From assembly GCF_015101885.1 (NCBI RefSeq), contig NZ_CP062942.1:94664-158663 (forward strand): a stretch of DNA of 64,000 nucleotides. The letters are read 5' to 3'. This DNA is from Massilia litorea (GTDB taxonomy: Bacteria > Pseudomonadota > Gammaproteobacteria > Burkholderiales > Burkholderiaceae_D). Of the stretch, positions 1 through 10,959 are shown piece by piece. The notes below the pieces were generated by a model. The model saw nothing but the letters and a program-made list of their open reading frames with translations. It ran no database searches and had not been told where the DNA came from. Made by a program: the position numbers and the translations under genes. How positions within the stretch are numbered: position 1 is the stretch's first letter; every line of letters begins with the position of its first letter.

Positions 1-341
1 ATGCCGCTGGTGAGGTCGAGGGCGCCGGCCAGGTCGGTCACGCCCACGTCCTTGAGCAGGTCGGAGGTCAGTACGCGCACGCTCTGCGGCAGGTCCTGGA
101 TCGGGGTGTCGGTCTTGGTCGCGCCGGTGGCCGTGAGCGAGCGGTAGTTCTGGCGCTGGCCCTTGACGGTGACCCTGCGGACCTCGCCGCCTTCGGCGCC
201 GGCTGCCGGAGCCTCGGTGGCGGGCGTGGCGCTTGGTGCCGCTTCCACCACCGCATCCTCGCCGGGGGCCGCCTGGGCCGCCGTCAGTGGATAGGTGGCC
301 GCCAAAAACAGCGCGAGAGTGCAGTAACGTGATGGATACAT
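1..341 (-). CDS. TonB-dependent (siderophore-type) receptor, N-terminal part
   Basis: This gene runs off the left edge; only the first 113 codons are present, starting at the ATG complementary to 339-341. The translation opens with a signal peptide (MYPSRYCTLALFLAA, cleavage near AQA-AP). An Ala/Pro-rich stretch follows, then a plug-domain start with TKTDTPIQDLPQSVRVLT and LLKDVGVTDLAGALD. That pattern is typical of outer-membrane TonB-dependent receptors of the siderophore class, which import ferric chelates with energy from TonB-ExbBD. The gene lies 213 bp beyond the end of the aldehyde dehydrogenase on the same strand, so it probably has its own promoter in 342-554. I saw no convincing Fur box there. 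The ligand cannot be named without the barrel. Confidence 0.8.
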   Translation of the reverse strand, partial: MYPSRYCTLALFLAATYPLTAAQAAPGEDAVVEAAPSATPATEAPAAGAEGGEVRRVTVKGQRQNYRSLTATGATKTDTPIQDLPQSVRVLTSDLLKDVGVTDLAGALDLTSG

Positions 342-554
342 GACAGGCTCCGGTTGGGTTCATACGTTGTTGGTATGAAATGATTACAACATAGGCGTCT
401 TTACTGCTTATCTCGTAATGCGGCTGTCATAAAACATAAATCGCGTTTCTTTATGCGGAATTCAGCACAGATTGTGGTGGCGGTCATCGCCGCACCGGGA
501 ACGTGCAATGCGAGGCCGATTGCACCGCACTGCAGCATTTATCGCGACTTTCGT

Positions 555-2030
555 TTACCCGGCGAAGTCGATCAACACGCTTTTAAAACGCAGGTTGGCC
601 TCGAAGGCCTGGCGTCCGAGGTCCTTGCCCAGGCCCGAACGTTTGTAGCCGCCGGTCGGGATCACGAAGTCGTTGCTGCGGCCGTAGCGGTTGACCCAGA
701 CCGTGCCGGCCTCGATCCGGCGCACGCAGCGCAGGGCGCGGCCGAGGTCGGCGGTATGCACACCCGCGGCCAGTCCATATGAGGGATGGTCCGCCAGCGC
801 CAGCGCTTCCTCTTCGTCGTCGAACACCTGCAGCGTCAGCACCGGGCCGAAGATCTCGTCGTGCACCGCTTCCATCTCGCCGTGCACGCCGGCCAGCAGG
901 GTCGGCTCGTAGTAGCCGCCTTCGCCGGCGACCTGCAGCAGGCGGCCGCCGCAAACGAGGGACGCTCCGGCCGCCACCGTGCGCTGGACGATGCCGTCGA
1001 TGCGCAGCGCGTCGGACGCGCGGATGATCGGGGGCAGCGTGGTGTCGCCTTCCCAGGTGTGGCCCGCCTTGAGTGCGGCGAAGGCGGCCACGATGCCGGA
1101 TACCAGGCGGTCGGCCGCGCCGCGCTGCACGATCAGGCGCGAACCGGCCACGCACACCTGGCCGGCATTGCCGGCGATCGCGCCGGCGATGGTGCGCGCG
1201 GTGCGATCGAGGTCGGGCGCATCGCCGAATACCACCTGCGGGCTCTTGCCGCCCAGTTCCAGCGTGACCGGCTTGGTCCCGCTGTGGGCGCAGGCCGCCA
1301 TGATCGCGGTGCCGGTGCGGGTCGAGCCGGTGAAGGTCACTTTCGCGATCTTCGGATGGCGCACCAAGGCGTCGCCGGTGACGGCGCCGTCGCCTTGCAC
1401 GACGTTGAAGATCCCGGGCGGCATGCCGGCCTGCACCGCCAGCTCGGCCAGGCGCAGAACGGAGAAGGGCGTCAGCTCGGACGGCTTCAGGACCACGGCG
1501 TTGCCGGCCGCGAGCGCGGGGGCGATCTTCCAGGATGCCATCACCAGCGGGAAGTTCCAGGGCGCGATCGCGCCGATCACGCCATACGGCTCGGCGATCG
1601 TCATGCCCAGGGTGTCGGTGCGCGTGGCGGCCACGTCGCCGCCGTGCTTGTCGGCGAATTCGGCAAAGAAGCGGATGCCTTCGGCCGTGAACGGCACGTC
1701 CCAGGCCAGGGCGTCGCGGATCGGACGGGTCGAGCCCACGGTTTCCAGCGGCGCCAGGTTGGCGGCGTCGGCTTCGATGAGTTCGGCCCAGCGGCGCATC
1801 ACGCGCGCCCGTTCGCGCGGTGCGCGCTGCGCCCAGTCGCTGGTTTTAAAGGCGTTCCACGCATCCTGCACGGCACGGTCGACCATCGCTTCGTCGGCCA
1901 CCGGCAGGCCGGCATAAGCCTTGCCGTCCGAGGGGCGGCGCACTTCCATGGCTGCCTGGTCGTCGATATAGGCGCCACCAATATAGTGGCCGCTCCTTAC
2001 GTTTACCGCGTCGGGATGAATCCGGTCCAT
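555..2030 (-). CDS. NAD(P)-dependent aldehyde dehydrogenase
   Basis: A 491-residue ALDH-superfamily protein that oxidises an aldehyde to a carboxylic acid in the cytoplasm. Visible motifs are PWNFP with Asn159, LELGGKSP with the general base Glu258, and GQVCVAGSR with the nucleophile Cys293; the length is normal for the family. An upstream in-frame extension exists, but the start MDRIHPD is preferred because GGAAG lies just before it. It is transcribed divergently from the operon beginning at 2459. That operon encodes amine/amino-acid oxidoreductases, which release aldehydes or imines, so this enzyme plausibly handles the product, as PuuC-type enzymes do in putrescine breakdown. The substrate is inferred, not shown. 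Confidence 0.9.
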   Translation of the reverse strand: MDRIHPDAVNVRSGHYIGGAYIDDQAAMEVRRPSDGKAYAGLPVADEAMVDRAVQDAWNAFKTSDWAQRAPRERARVMRRWAELIEADAANLAPLETVGSTRPIRDALAWDVPFTAEGIRFFAEFADKHGGDVAATRTDTLGMTIAEPYGVIGAIAPWNFPLVMASWKIAPALAAGNAVVLKPSELTPFSVLRLAELAVQAGMPPGIFNVVQGDGAVTGDALVRHPKIAKVTFTGSTRTGTAIMAACAHSGTKPVTLELGGKSPQVVFGDAPDLDRTARTIAGAIAGNAGQVCVAGSRLIVQRGAADRLVSGIVAAFAALKAGHTWEGDTTLPPIIRASDALRIDGIVQRTVAAGASLVCGGRLLQVAGEGGYYEPTLLAGVHGEMEAVHDEIFGPVLTLQVFDDEEEALALADHPSYGLAAGVHTADLGRALRCVRRIEAGTVWVNRYGRSNDFVIPTGGYKRSGLGKDLGRQAFEANLRFKSVLIDFAG

Positions 2031-2458
2031 CGCATCTTCCTTTTTTCGAGAGTGGGCCGCAAAGCGGCCGGGTCGACCGTCGATGCTACGCCGAAACGGC
2101 AGCATTAAATGCGGTCGTCGGGCCGGCCGTTGGCGCAAGCTGGTGTTGTTGGGGCGGATGCGGCACATCCTGCTCTTTGCCCGGACCGGCTCTGGAAGGG
2201 CGCCGTTCTCCTATGTAAACTGGTGCACGCGTGCGCTATTGCGGTGCGTTGCGGGGCGCCCGCGAGGGGTGCGTGCAGGGTGCAGCAATGTGTGCTGATT
2301 CCGGCGCATAAAACCGCGCATTCTGTCTCGGCCGGGCAGAAAAACGCGATATTGCAAACGTGGCGGCATGGTGTAATGAATATCGAGAAACGGCTCTACA
2401 CCAGCGGCATCGGCAACTGGGACCGTTCCGAATCATCCCGACCACCAGAGGAAAATCA
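2031..2458. promoter_or_regulatory. Divergent intergenic region between catabolic genes
   Basis: These 428 bases separate the divergent aldehyde dehydrogenase and catabolic operon and must hold both promoters. I see no large palindrome or recognisable riboswitch. A GAGGAAAA ribosome-binding site precedes the start at 2459. No regulator gene for the operon is present in the window. Confidence 0.4.
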
Positions 2459-3127
2459 ATGAGCACCTTGCGGCCCAAATTCATCACCTTCGACTGCTAC
2501 GGCACCCTGACCCGCTTCCGCATGGCGGACATGGCGCGTGCCATCTTCGCCGACCGCGTGCCGGCCGAGCGCATGGAAGAATTCGTCCTGCACTTCGCGG
2601 CCTACCGCCTCGACGAAGTGCTCGACGCCTGGAAGCCGTACCAGGACGTGGTCAAGAACGCGGTCGCGCGCACCTGCAAGAAGTGGGGCATCGACTACAT
2701 CGACGCGGAAGCGCAGCAGTTCTACGACGCGGTGCCGACCTGGGGCCCGCATGCAGACGTGCCGGACGCGCTGGCCAAGGTGGCGAAGGAATTCCCGCTG
2801 GTGATCTACTCGAACGCGGCCAATGCCCAGATCATGCACAACGTCGAGCTGCTCGGCGCACCTTTCCACAAGGTGTTCACGGCCGAAACGGCCAAGGTCT
2901 ACAAGCCGCGCCTGGCCGCTTTCGAGTACATGCTCGACAACCTGAACTGCAATCCGGAAGACATCCTGCACGTCTCGTCCAGCCTGCGCTACGACCTGAT
3001 GCCGGCGCACGACATGAGCATCAAGAACAAGGTCTTCGTCGCCCGCGGCCACGAACCGTCGACGCCGCACTACTGCTACCACGAGATCAAGGATCTCTCG
3101 GGCCTGCCTGGACTGCTCGGCCTCTGA
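2459..3127 (+). CDS. Haloacid dehalogenase type II-like hydrolase (HAD)
   Basis: A 222-residue HAD-superfamily hydrolase. Motif I is FDCYGTLT with nucleophile Asp12, motif II is VIYSNAAN with Ser118/Asn119, motif III has Lys149 in KVYKPR, and the last motif (HVSSSLRYDLMPAHD) carries Ser/Asp residues in the L-2-haloacid dehalogenase arrangement. Such proteins recur as first genes of operons with PuuB-like oxidases and peptide-type transporters, where their substrate is unknown. The start is set by GAGGAAAA upstream; the longer in-frame extension has no ribosome site. It is the first gene of an eight-gene run with gaps of at most about 40 bp and several overlaps. Dehalogenation is the family name only; a phosphatase or C-N/C-O hydrolysis role is equally possible. 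Confidence 0.85.
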   Translation: MSTLRPKFITFDCYGTLTRFRMADMARAIFADRVPAERMEEFVLHFAAYRLDEVLDAWKPYQDVVKNAVARTCKKWGIDYIDAEAQQFYDAVPTWGPHADVPDALAKVAKEFPLVIYSNAANAQIMHNVELLGAPFHKVFTAETAKVYKPRLAAFEYMLDNLNCNPEDILHVSSSLRYDLMPAHDMSIKNKVFVARGHEPSTPHYCYHEIKDLSGLPGLLGL

Positions 3128-3167
3128 CGATCGACCTTTGAACCAGCTGCGACGAACAGGACACCCG

Positions 3168-4442
3168 ATGAAGCTCGAATCCTACTGGCTCGATACCGCA
3201 CCCCCGTTCAACGGGGGCGCCGAAGGCAAGGTCCCGCCGCGTGCCGATGTCGTGGTCGTGGGGGGCGGCTTCACCGGCCTGTCCGCCGCGCTGGCGCTGG
3301 CCAGGAGCGGCGCGTCGGTGGTCCTGCTCGAAGCGGGCCGCGTGGCCGGCGAAGCCTCCGGCCGCAATGGCGGCCAGTGCAATACCGGCCTCGCGCACGA
3401 CTACGCCGACCTCGCCGCGCGCCTGGGCGAACAGAATGCGCGCGCCTTTTATCAAGCCTACGACAGTGCCGTCGACACCGTCGAGAATCTGGTGCGCGAC
3501 GAGGGCATCGACTGCGACTTCCGCCGCTGCGGCAAGCTGAAGCTCGCCGCCAAACCGGAGCACTACGCCAAGCTGCAGAAGGTGCACCAGCAGCTGCAGT
3601 CCACGGTCGACCCGGGCGTGAAGCTGATCCCGCCGGAACGCATGGCCGAGGAGATCGGGTCCGCCAGCTTTTATGGCGGCCTGCTGCAAAGCGAAGGCGC
3701 CCAGATGCACATGGGTAAATTCGGCGTCGGACTGGCGCAGGCGGCGGTGCGCGCCGGCGCCCGGGTCTACGAAAACGCAGCCGTGACCCGGATCGATCGC
3801 AGCGGCGGCGGCTACATCCTGAGCTGCGCCCGCGGCACCATCGCGGCCGACCAGGTCTTCCTCGCCACCGGCAACTCCAGCCTCGGACCCTTCGGCCACT
3901 TCCGCCGGCGCCTGGTGTCGGTGGGCAGCTTCATCATCGCCACCGAGCCGCTGGACAAGGCGACCCTCGACGACATCGCGCCCACTCGGCGCAACTACGT
4001 CACCACCAAGAACATCGGCAATTATTTTCGCATTACCCCGGACGACCGCCTGCTGTTCGGCGGCCGCGCCCGCTTCGCGCTGTCGAACCCGCAATCGGAC
4101 CAGAAGAGCGGCCGCATCCTGTCCGACAAGATGACCGAATTCTTCCCCCAGCTGGCCAGCACCGCGATCGATTATTGCTGGGGCGGGCTGGTGGACATGA
4201 CCGCCGACCGCCTGCCGCGCGCCGGCCAGCACGAAGGCATGTTCTATTCGCTGGGCTACAGCGGCCACGGGGTACAAATGTCGGTCCACATGGGCCAGCT
4301 GATGGCCGATATCATGGCCGGGCGTAGCGAGCTCAATCCCTGGCGCGGCCTGGAATGGCCGTCGATCCCCGGCTATTTCGGCAACGCCTGGTTCCTTCCC
4401 TTCGTCGGGGCCTATTACAAGCTGCAGGACCGGCTGCACTGA
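3168..4442 (+). CDS. FAD-dependent DAO-family oxidoreductase (PuuB-like)
   Basis: A 424-residue flavoprotein of the D-amino-acid oxidase fold. The N-terminal dinucleotide-binding loop is DVVVVGGGFTGLSAALALA, followed by the acidic end of strand 2 (LLEAGRVAGEASGRNGG), as in gamma-glutamylputrescine oxidase (PuuB) and related amine oxidases. The C-terminal FAD contact is YSLGYSGHGVQMS. It would oxidise a secondary or primary amine to an imine, feeding an aldehyde dehydrogenase. The start MKLESYW follows AGGA by about 6 bases. It sits 40 bp after the HAD gene and 12 bp before the transporter permease. Substrate specificity cannot be read from the sequence. Confidence 0.87.
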   Translation: MKLESYWLDTAPPFNGGAEGKVPPRADVVVVGGGFTGLSAALALARSGASVVLLEAGRVAGEASGRNGGQCNTGLAHDYADLAARLGEQNARAFYQAYDSAVDTVENLVRDEGIDCDFRRCGKLKLAAKPEHYAKLQKVHQQLQSTVDPGVKLIPPERMAEEIGSASFYGGLLQSEGAQMHMGKFGVGLAQAAVRAGARVYENAAVTRIDRSGGGYILSCARGTIAADQVFLATGNSSLGPFGHFRRRLVSVGSFIIATEPLDKATLDDIAPTRRNYVTTKNIGNYFRITPDDRLLFGGRARFALSNPQSDQKSGRILSDKMTEFFPQLASTAIDYCWGGLVDMTADRLPRAGQHEGMFYSLGYSGHGVQMSVHMGQLMADIMAGRSELNPWRGLEWPSIPGYFGNAWFLPFVGAYYKLQDRLH

Positions 4443-4454
4443 AGGGAAGCGCAC

Positions 4455-5411
4455 ATGAACGGAACCATCGGAAGACTGCTGCTCCAGCGCCTCGGCCTCG
4501 GCCTGCTGACGCTCCTGATCGTATCGGTGGTGGTCTTCATGATCACCAACCTGCTGCCGGGCGACGCCGCCGAGGAGTCGCTGGGACAGGCTGCCACGCC
4601 CGAGGCGGTGGCCGCGCTGCGCGCGCAATATGGCCTCGACCAGCCGGCTCCGCTGCGCTACCTGCACTGGCTGGGCAACCTGGCCGGCGGCGACGCCGGC
4701 GCCTCGATCGTGAACGGCATGCCGGTCTCCGACCTGATCGGCAAGCGCCTGCCCAGTTCCCTGGTGCTGGCGGCGACCACGGCGCTGGTGTCGGTGCCGC
4801 TGGCGCTGACGCTGGGGATTTTGTCGGCCATGTACCGCGGTTCGCTCTTCGACCGCGCCGTGAACATGGCCGCCGTGTCGCTGGTGTCGGTCCCCGAATT
4901 CCTGATCGCCACGCTGGCGGTGCTGATCTTTGCAGTGAAACTGCGCTGGCTCTCGGCGCTCTCGCACACGGCCGACATCGGCACGCTGGGCGATTTCCTG
5001 CGTGCCTACGCGATGCCGGTGTTCACCCTGTGCTGCGTGATCGTGGCGCAGATGGCGCGCATGACGCGGGCGGCGGTGAGCGACCAGCTCGACGCGCCCT
5101 ATGTCGAGATGGCGCGCCTGAAAGGGGCGGGGCCGGTGCGCATCGTGCTGCGCCACGCGCTGCCGAACGCCGTCGGGCCGATCGCCAACGCCGTCGCCCT
5201 GAGCCTGTCCTACCTGCTGGGCGGCGTGCTGATCGTCGAAAGCATCTTCAACTATCCCGGCATCGCCAACCTGATGATCGATGCGGTCACCACCCGCGAC
5301 ATCCCCCTGATCCAGGCCTGCGCCATGATCTTCTGCGGCGCCTACCTGGTGCTGGTGATGCTGGCCGATATCTGCGCCATCCTGTCCAACCCGCGCTTGA
5401 GGAATCCATGA
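4455..5411 (+). CDS. ABC transporter permease, DppB/OppB type
   Basis: A 318-residue inner-membrane permease of the peptide/opine/nickel importer family. It has an N-terminal segment VVVFMITNLLPGDAAEESLG typical of DppB proteins, about six hydrophobic segments, and the ATPase-contact (EAA) loop around MARLKGAGPVRIVLRHALPN. It pairs with the next gene, whose start overlaps its stop (ATGA). The pair forms the channel for the dual ATPase that follows. No periplasmic substrate-binding protein lies in this operon, so that component must be elsewhere. Confidence 0.92.
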   Translation: MNGTIGRLLLQRLGLGLLTLLIVSVVVFMITNLLPGDAAEESLGQAATPEAVAALRAQYGLDQPAPLRYLHWLGNLAGGDAGASIVNGMPVSDLIGKRLPSSLVLAATTALVSVPLALTLGILSAMYRGSLFDRAVNMAAVSLVSVPEFLIATLAVLIFAVKLRWLSALSHTADIGTLGDFLRAYAMPVFTLCCVIVAQMARMTRAAVSDQLDAPYVEMARLKGAGPVRIVLRHALPNAVGPIANAVALSLSYLLGGVLIVESIFNYPGIANLMIDAVTTRDIPLIQACAMIFCGAYLVLVMLADICAILSNPRLRNP

Positions 5412-6265
5412 CGACGCCGATCACCTCCCTGCCGTCCGCTCCGGCACGGCGCCGCCTGCCGCTGGCCCTGTCGCCACTGGGCCTGCTCGGCCTGGTGCTC
5501 ACCGTGCTCTGCCTGCTGATGGCGCTGGCGGGACCGAGCCTGTCGCCCTACGAGGCCTCGGCCATCGTCGACCAGGACGTGTTCGGGTCTATCAGCAGCC
5601 AGTTCCCGCTCGGGACCGATTATCTCGGCCGCGACATGCTGAGCCGCATCCTGCACGGCGCCCGCTACACGGTGGCTCTGGCGCTGGCGGCGACCGTGCT
5701 CGCCAGCCTGACCGGCACGATGCTTGGCCTGTTCGCGGCCACCGCGGGCGGCCTGGTGGATGCCACCCTGAGCCGCGCGCTGGACGCCCTGATCTCGATC
5801 CCGAGCAAGATGTTCGCGCTGATGATGGTCGCTTCCTTCGGCTCCTCGGTGCCGCTGCTGATCGTGACGGCGGCGATCGGCTTCATGCCGGGTTCCTACC
5901 GCATCGCGCGGGCGCTGGCCGTGAACGTGCAGGCGATGGACTTCGTGCAGGCGGCGCGCGCGCGCGGGGAAGGCATGGCCTACATCATGTGCGTCGAGAT
6001 CCTGCCCAACATGATCCGCCCGGTGCTGGCCGACTTCGGCCTGCGCTTCGTCTTCGTCGTCCTGCTGCTCTCCGGCCTGTCCTTCCTCAGCCTGGGCGTG
6101 CAGCCGCCGGATGCGGACTGGGGTTCGCTGGTGCGCGAGAACATCGCCGGCCTCTCCGACGGCGCGCCCGCCGTCCTCATGCCGGCGCTGGCGATCGCCT
6201 TGTTGACGATCGGCGTGAACCTCCTGATCGATAACGTTCGCGGCAGCCGCGGAAAGGAAGGCTGA
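5408..6265 (+). CDS. ABC transporter permease, DppC/OppC type
   Basis: A 285-residue partner permease. The start is the ATG at 5408 in the ATGA overlap with the DppB-type gene; much longer upstream reading in this frame is only a shadow of the neighbours. It has an N-terminal membrane segment, the sequence FPLGTDYLGRDMLSRILHG characteristic of DppC-family proteins, and the EAA loop around AARARGEGMAYIMCVEILPN. With the DppB-type protein it makes the heterodimeric channel of a peptide/opine-type importer. It is followed after 2 bp by the ATPase gene, so translation is probably coupled. Confidence 0.92.
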   Translation: MTTPITSLPSAPARRRLPLALSPLGLLGLVLTVLCLLMALAGPSLSPYEASAIVDQDVFGSISSQFPLGTDYLGRDMLSRILHGARYTVALALAATVLASLTGTMLGLFAATAGGLVDATLSRALDALISIPSKMFALMMVASFGSSVPLLIVTAAIGFMPGSYRIARALAVNVQAMDFVQAARARGEGMAYIMCVEILPNMIRPVLADFGLRFVFVVLLLSGLSFLSLGVQPPDADWGSLVRENIAGLSDGAPAVLMPALAIALLTIGVNLLIDNVRGSRGKEG

Positions 6266-6267
6266 AC

Positions 6268-8093
<1,826 letters not shown>

Positions 8094-8097
<4 letters not shown>

Positions 8098-8405
8098 CAG
8101 GCCGATTCATCCGGCTGGCCGAGACCGGCCGCCCCACCGTTCACTTCACGATCGACGGCCGCCCGGCCCAGGCCCTGGCCGGCGATACCCTGCTGGTGGC
8201 CATGCTGGGCGCGGTGCGCAGCGTGCGGACCTCCGAATTCGGCGACGGCCGGCGCGCCGGCTTTTGCCTGATGGGCGCCTGCCAGGATTGCTGGGTCTGG
8301 ACTGCTGACGGACAGCGCCTGCGCGCCTGCTCGACCCCGATCGCCGAGGGCATGCAGATCGTCACCGAGAACACGGAGGCCGCATGGCTCAAGCTCGCGT
8401 CGTAG
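8094..8405 (+). CDS. [2Fe-2S] ferredoxin-like small subunit of an amino-acid/opine dehydrogenase
   Basis: A 103-residue protein with the Cys pattern of the Fer2_4 family: GFCLMGACQDCW (C-x4-C-x2-C) and a fourth Cys in LRACSTPI. Such proteins are the gamma subunits of three-part dehydrogenases such as HcnA of HCN synthase, the opine oxidase OoxA class and D-hydroxyproline dehydrogenase. It would carry electrons from flavin towards the quinone pool. The start is the ATG at 8094, overlapping the ATPase stop; its own 3' end overlaps the next start by 22 bases, so the subunits are translationally coupled. Confidence 0.88.
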
Positions 8406-9760
8406 TGGTGGGAGCCGGTCCGGCCGGCGTGCGCTGCGCCGAGCAGCTGGTGGCGGCGGGCCTGCGTCCAATCGTGATTGACGAAGGGCGGCGCGACGGC
8501 GGCCAGATCTACCGCCGCCAGCCCGAGGGGTTTACGCGCAGCTACGCCACCCTGTACGGTTCCGAAGCGCAGCGCGCCGAATCCCTGCACCGCGGCTTCG
8601 ATGCGCTCAAAGGCAGGATCGACTACCGCAGCGAGACCCTGGCCTGGAACATCACGGCCGGCGAACTGCATGTCGTGCATGAAGGCGCGGCTTCGCGCAT
8701 CGGCTTCGATGCCCTGATCATCTGTTCCGGGGCGACCGACCGCCTGATGCCCGTGAAAGGCTGGCATTATGCCGGCACCTACAGCCTGGGCGCCGCGCAG
8801 ATCGCCCTCAAGTCGCAGGCCTGCTCGGTCGGCAGGGAAGTCGTGTTCATGGGCACCGGGCCGCTGCTCTACCTGGTCGCCTACCAGTACCTGAAGGCCG
8901 GCGCGAAGGTGGCGGGCGTGCTCGACACCTCGCGCCTGCGCGACCAGCTGAAAGCCTTGCCGCAGTTGCTGGCGCGTCCGCGCCTGCTGCGCAATGGCCT
9001 GTCCTTCATGGCCAGCCTGCGCAAGGCCGGCGTGCCGCTGCTGGCGGGGATCGAACCGCTCGAAATCAAGGGCGATGCGCAGCAGGGCGTGCAAAGCGTG
9101 GTGGTGCGCGAGGCAAACGGGGCGCAGCGCGAGATCGCCTGCGACGCGGTCGCGATGGGCTACCACCTGCGCCCCGAGACCCAGCTGGCCGATCTGGCGC
9201 GCTGTGCTTTCCGCTTCGATCCAGAAGGGCGTCAGTGGCTGCCCGAGGTGACTCTGGAGGGGCGCAGCTCGGTGCCCGGCGTGTATCTTGCCGGCGACGG
9301 CGCGCGCATCCTGGGCGCGGACGGCGCCGAGAACGCGGGACGGCTGGCGGCGCTGTCCGCCCTGGCGGATCTCGGCCTGCAGGTCGATCGCGCCGCGGTC
9401 GAGCAGCTGCTCGGCCAGCAGCAGAAGATGGACCGCTTCCGGCGCGGCCTGGTGCAGGGTTTTCCATGGCCGGTGCAGCAGGCCGCGCAACTGCCAGACG
9501 AGGCCATCGTCTGCCGCTGCGAGAGCATTACCGCGGGCGAGCTGCGGCGTGTGACGCGCGAGATGGGCGCCTGCGAAGCAAACCGCGCCAAGGCTTTCAG
9601 CCGGGTCGGGATGGGACGTTGCCAGGGCCGCTACTGCGGCCAGGCCGGCGCCGAGATCGTCGCCCATGCCGCCGGCGTGCCGGTCGAACTGGTCGGCCGC
9701 CTGCGCGGCCAGGCCCCCGTCAAACCGCTGGCGGTTGTCACCCGTGAGGAGCAGGAATGA
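8384..9760 (+). CDS. FAD/NAD(P)-binding subunit with BFD-like [2Fe-2S] domain
   Basis: A 458-residue flavoprotein. Its N-terminal Rossmann loop is VVVVGAGPAGVRCAEQLVAAG, a second nucleotide loop follows around VVFMGTGPLLYLVAYQY, and the late FAD motif is GVYLAGDGARILGADGAENAG. The C-terminal domain has CRCESIT and GRCQGRYC, the Cys arrangement of bacterioferredoxin-associated [2Fe-2S] domains. This domain order is that of HcnB, OoxA and the hydroxyproline dehydrogenase subunit. It pairs with the preceding ferredoxin-like gene and the following DAO-type gene, which starts in its stop codon (ATGA). Confidence 0.9.
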   Translation: MAQARVVVVGAGPAGVRCAEQLVAAGLRPIVIDEGRRDGGQIYRRQPEGFTRSYATLYGSEAQRAESLHRGFDALKGRIDYRSETLAWNITAGELHVVHEGAASRIGFDALIICSGATDRLMPVKGWHYAGTYSLGAAQIALKSQACSVGREVVFMGTGPLLYLVAYQYLKAGAKVAGVLDTSRLRDQLKALPQLLARPRLLRNGLSFMASLRKAGVPLLAGIEPLEIKGDAQQGVQSVVVREANGAQREIACDAVAMGYHLRPETQLADLARCAFRFDPEGRQWLPEVTLEGRSSVPGVYLAGDGARILGADGAENAGRLAALSALADLGLQVDRAAVEQLLGQQQKMDRFRRGLVQGFPWPVQQAAQLPDEAIVCRCESITAGELRRVTREMGACEANRAKAFSRVGMGRCQGRYCGQAGAEIVAHAAGVPVELVGRLRGQAPVKPLAVVTREEQE

Positions 9761-10911
9761 ATGCGCAATCCGCAGACGTATTGATCATCGGCGGGGGGCT
9801 GATGGGCGCCTCCGCCGCCTACTTCCTGCGCCGCCGCGGCGTCTCCGTGATCGTGCTCGAGCGCGGCCTGGTCGGACAGCAGGCCAGCGGCACCAATTTC
9901 GGCAACGCACGGCGCCAGGCGCGCAACCTGCAACAGCTGCCGCTGGCGAACCGCGCCTATGAGATCTGGAAGCAGCTGCCGCAACTGATCGACGACGATC
10001 TCGAGTTCGTGCAGCCCGGCCACATCCGGGTCGCCTATACCGAGGAGCAGGTGGGGGTGCTGGAAAAGTATGCGCGCGATACGCGCGAGTACGGGCTGCA
10101 CCTGCAGATGATCTACGGCGACGAGATGCGTGCGCGCTATCCCTTCCTCGGCAAGGAGGTGAGGGCGGCCTCGCTGTCGCCGGACGACGGCCATGCCAAC
10201 CCGCGCCTGGCGGCGCCGGCCTTTGCGCGCGCCGCGATCCGGATTGGCGCGCATATCTTCGAGAACACGGAAGTGACGGAACTGGCCAAGGAAGGCGGCG
10301 AATTCCGCGCCGGCTGCAGCGACGGCCGCGTGTTCCGGGCGCCCAGCATGCTGGTGGCCAGCGGGGCATGGGGCGATACCATGAGCGCCCAGTTCGGCGA
10401 GCCGGTGCCGCTGGTGGCGCGCGGTCCGCAGCTCGGCGTGACCGAGCCGATGCCTTACCGCATCGGGCCCAGCATCGGGGTGGCCACGCCGCTGCTCGAG
10501 GAGACCCTTTACGTCCGCCAGATCAAGCGCGGCAACATCATCTTCGGCGGCTGCGGCCGCGGTCCTGCGCATACCGATACCCGCCGCGCCTACGTCCTGC
10601 CGGAACACATCCTGACCCAGTTCCGCCAGCTGGCGCGGCTGCTGCCGCCGGTGGCACGCCTGTCCGTCATCCGCACCTGGAGCGGGATCGAAGGCTACAT
10701 GCCCGACAGCCTGCCGATCATGGGGCCGAGCGCGAAAGTCAGCGGCCTGTATTACGCCTTCGGCTTCAGCGGCCACGGCTTCCAGATCGGTCCCGGCGTG
10801 GGCGACGTGATGGCGGAATTGATCGCCACCGGCAGCACCAGCACGCCGATCGAACCTTTCCTGATCAAGCGCTTCATGCAGGCCCCGGCGGAGCAGGTGC
10901 TGGCGGTGTAG
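9757..10911 (+). CDS. FAD-dependent catalytic (DAO-type) subunit of a three-part dehydrogenase
   Basis: A 384-residue D-amino-acid-oxidase-fold flavoprotein with the loop VLIIGGGLMGASAAYFLRRRG at the N-terminus and a C-terminal FAD contact in YYAFGFSGHGFQIGPGVG. It corresponds to HcnC/OoxB/hydroxyproline dehydrogenase beta, which oxidises the substrate C-N bond. Together with the two preceding genes it should form a membrane-associated heterotrimer. It is the last gene of the operon. The unrelated first oxidase at 3168 suggests two successive oxidations of the imported compound or of two related compounds. The compound may be an opine, a proline derivative or a polyamine conjugate; I cannot distinguish these. 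Confidence 0.88.
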   Translation: MNAQSADVLIIGGGLMGASAAYFLRRRGVSVIVLERGLVGQQASGTNFGNARRQARNLQQLPLANRAYEIWKQLPQLIDDDLEFVQPGHIRVAYTEEQVGVLEKYARDTREYGLHLQMIYGDEMRARYPFLGKEVRAASLSPDDGHANPRLAAPAFARAAIRIGAHIFENTEVTELAKEGGEFRAGCSDGRVFRAPSMLVASGAWGDTMSAQFGEPVPLVARGPQLGVTEPMPYRIGPSIGVATPLLEETLYVRQIKRGNIIFGGCGRGPAHTDTRRAYVLPEHILTQFRQLARLLPPVARLSVIRTWSGIEGYMPDSLPIMGPSAKVSGLYYAFGFSGHGFQIGPGVGDVMAELIATGSTSTPIEPFLIKRFMQAPAEQVLAV

Positions 10912-10959
10912 CGGAAGGGTAGCCGCGAGGAGGTTTATCGACTGCAGTTTGATCGCACT

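Noticed and set aside
342..554. Fur box in front of the TonB-dependent receptor
   Set aside because: A TGTAATCATTTCATA-like stretch is present on the minus strand but does not fit the Fur consensus well enough.
786..2108. 440-codon plus-strand frame
   Set aside because: Antisense to the aldehyde dehydrogenase, no recognisable domain.
3087..5156. 689-codon open frame on the minus strand
   Set aside because: It is antisense to the oxidase and permease genes, His/Arg/Gln/Gly-rich without motifs, a GC-rich shadow frame.
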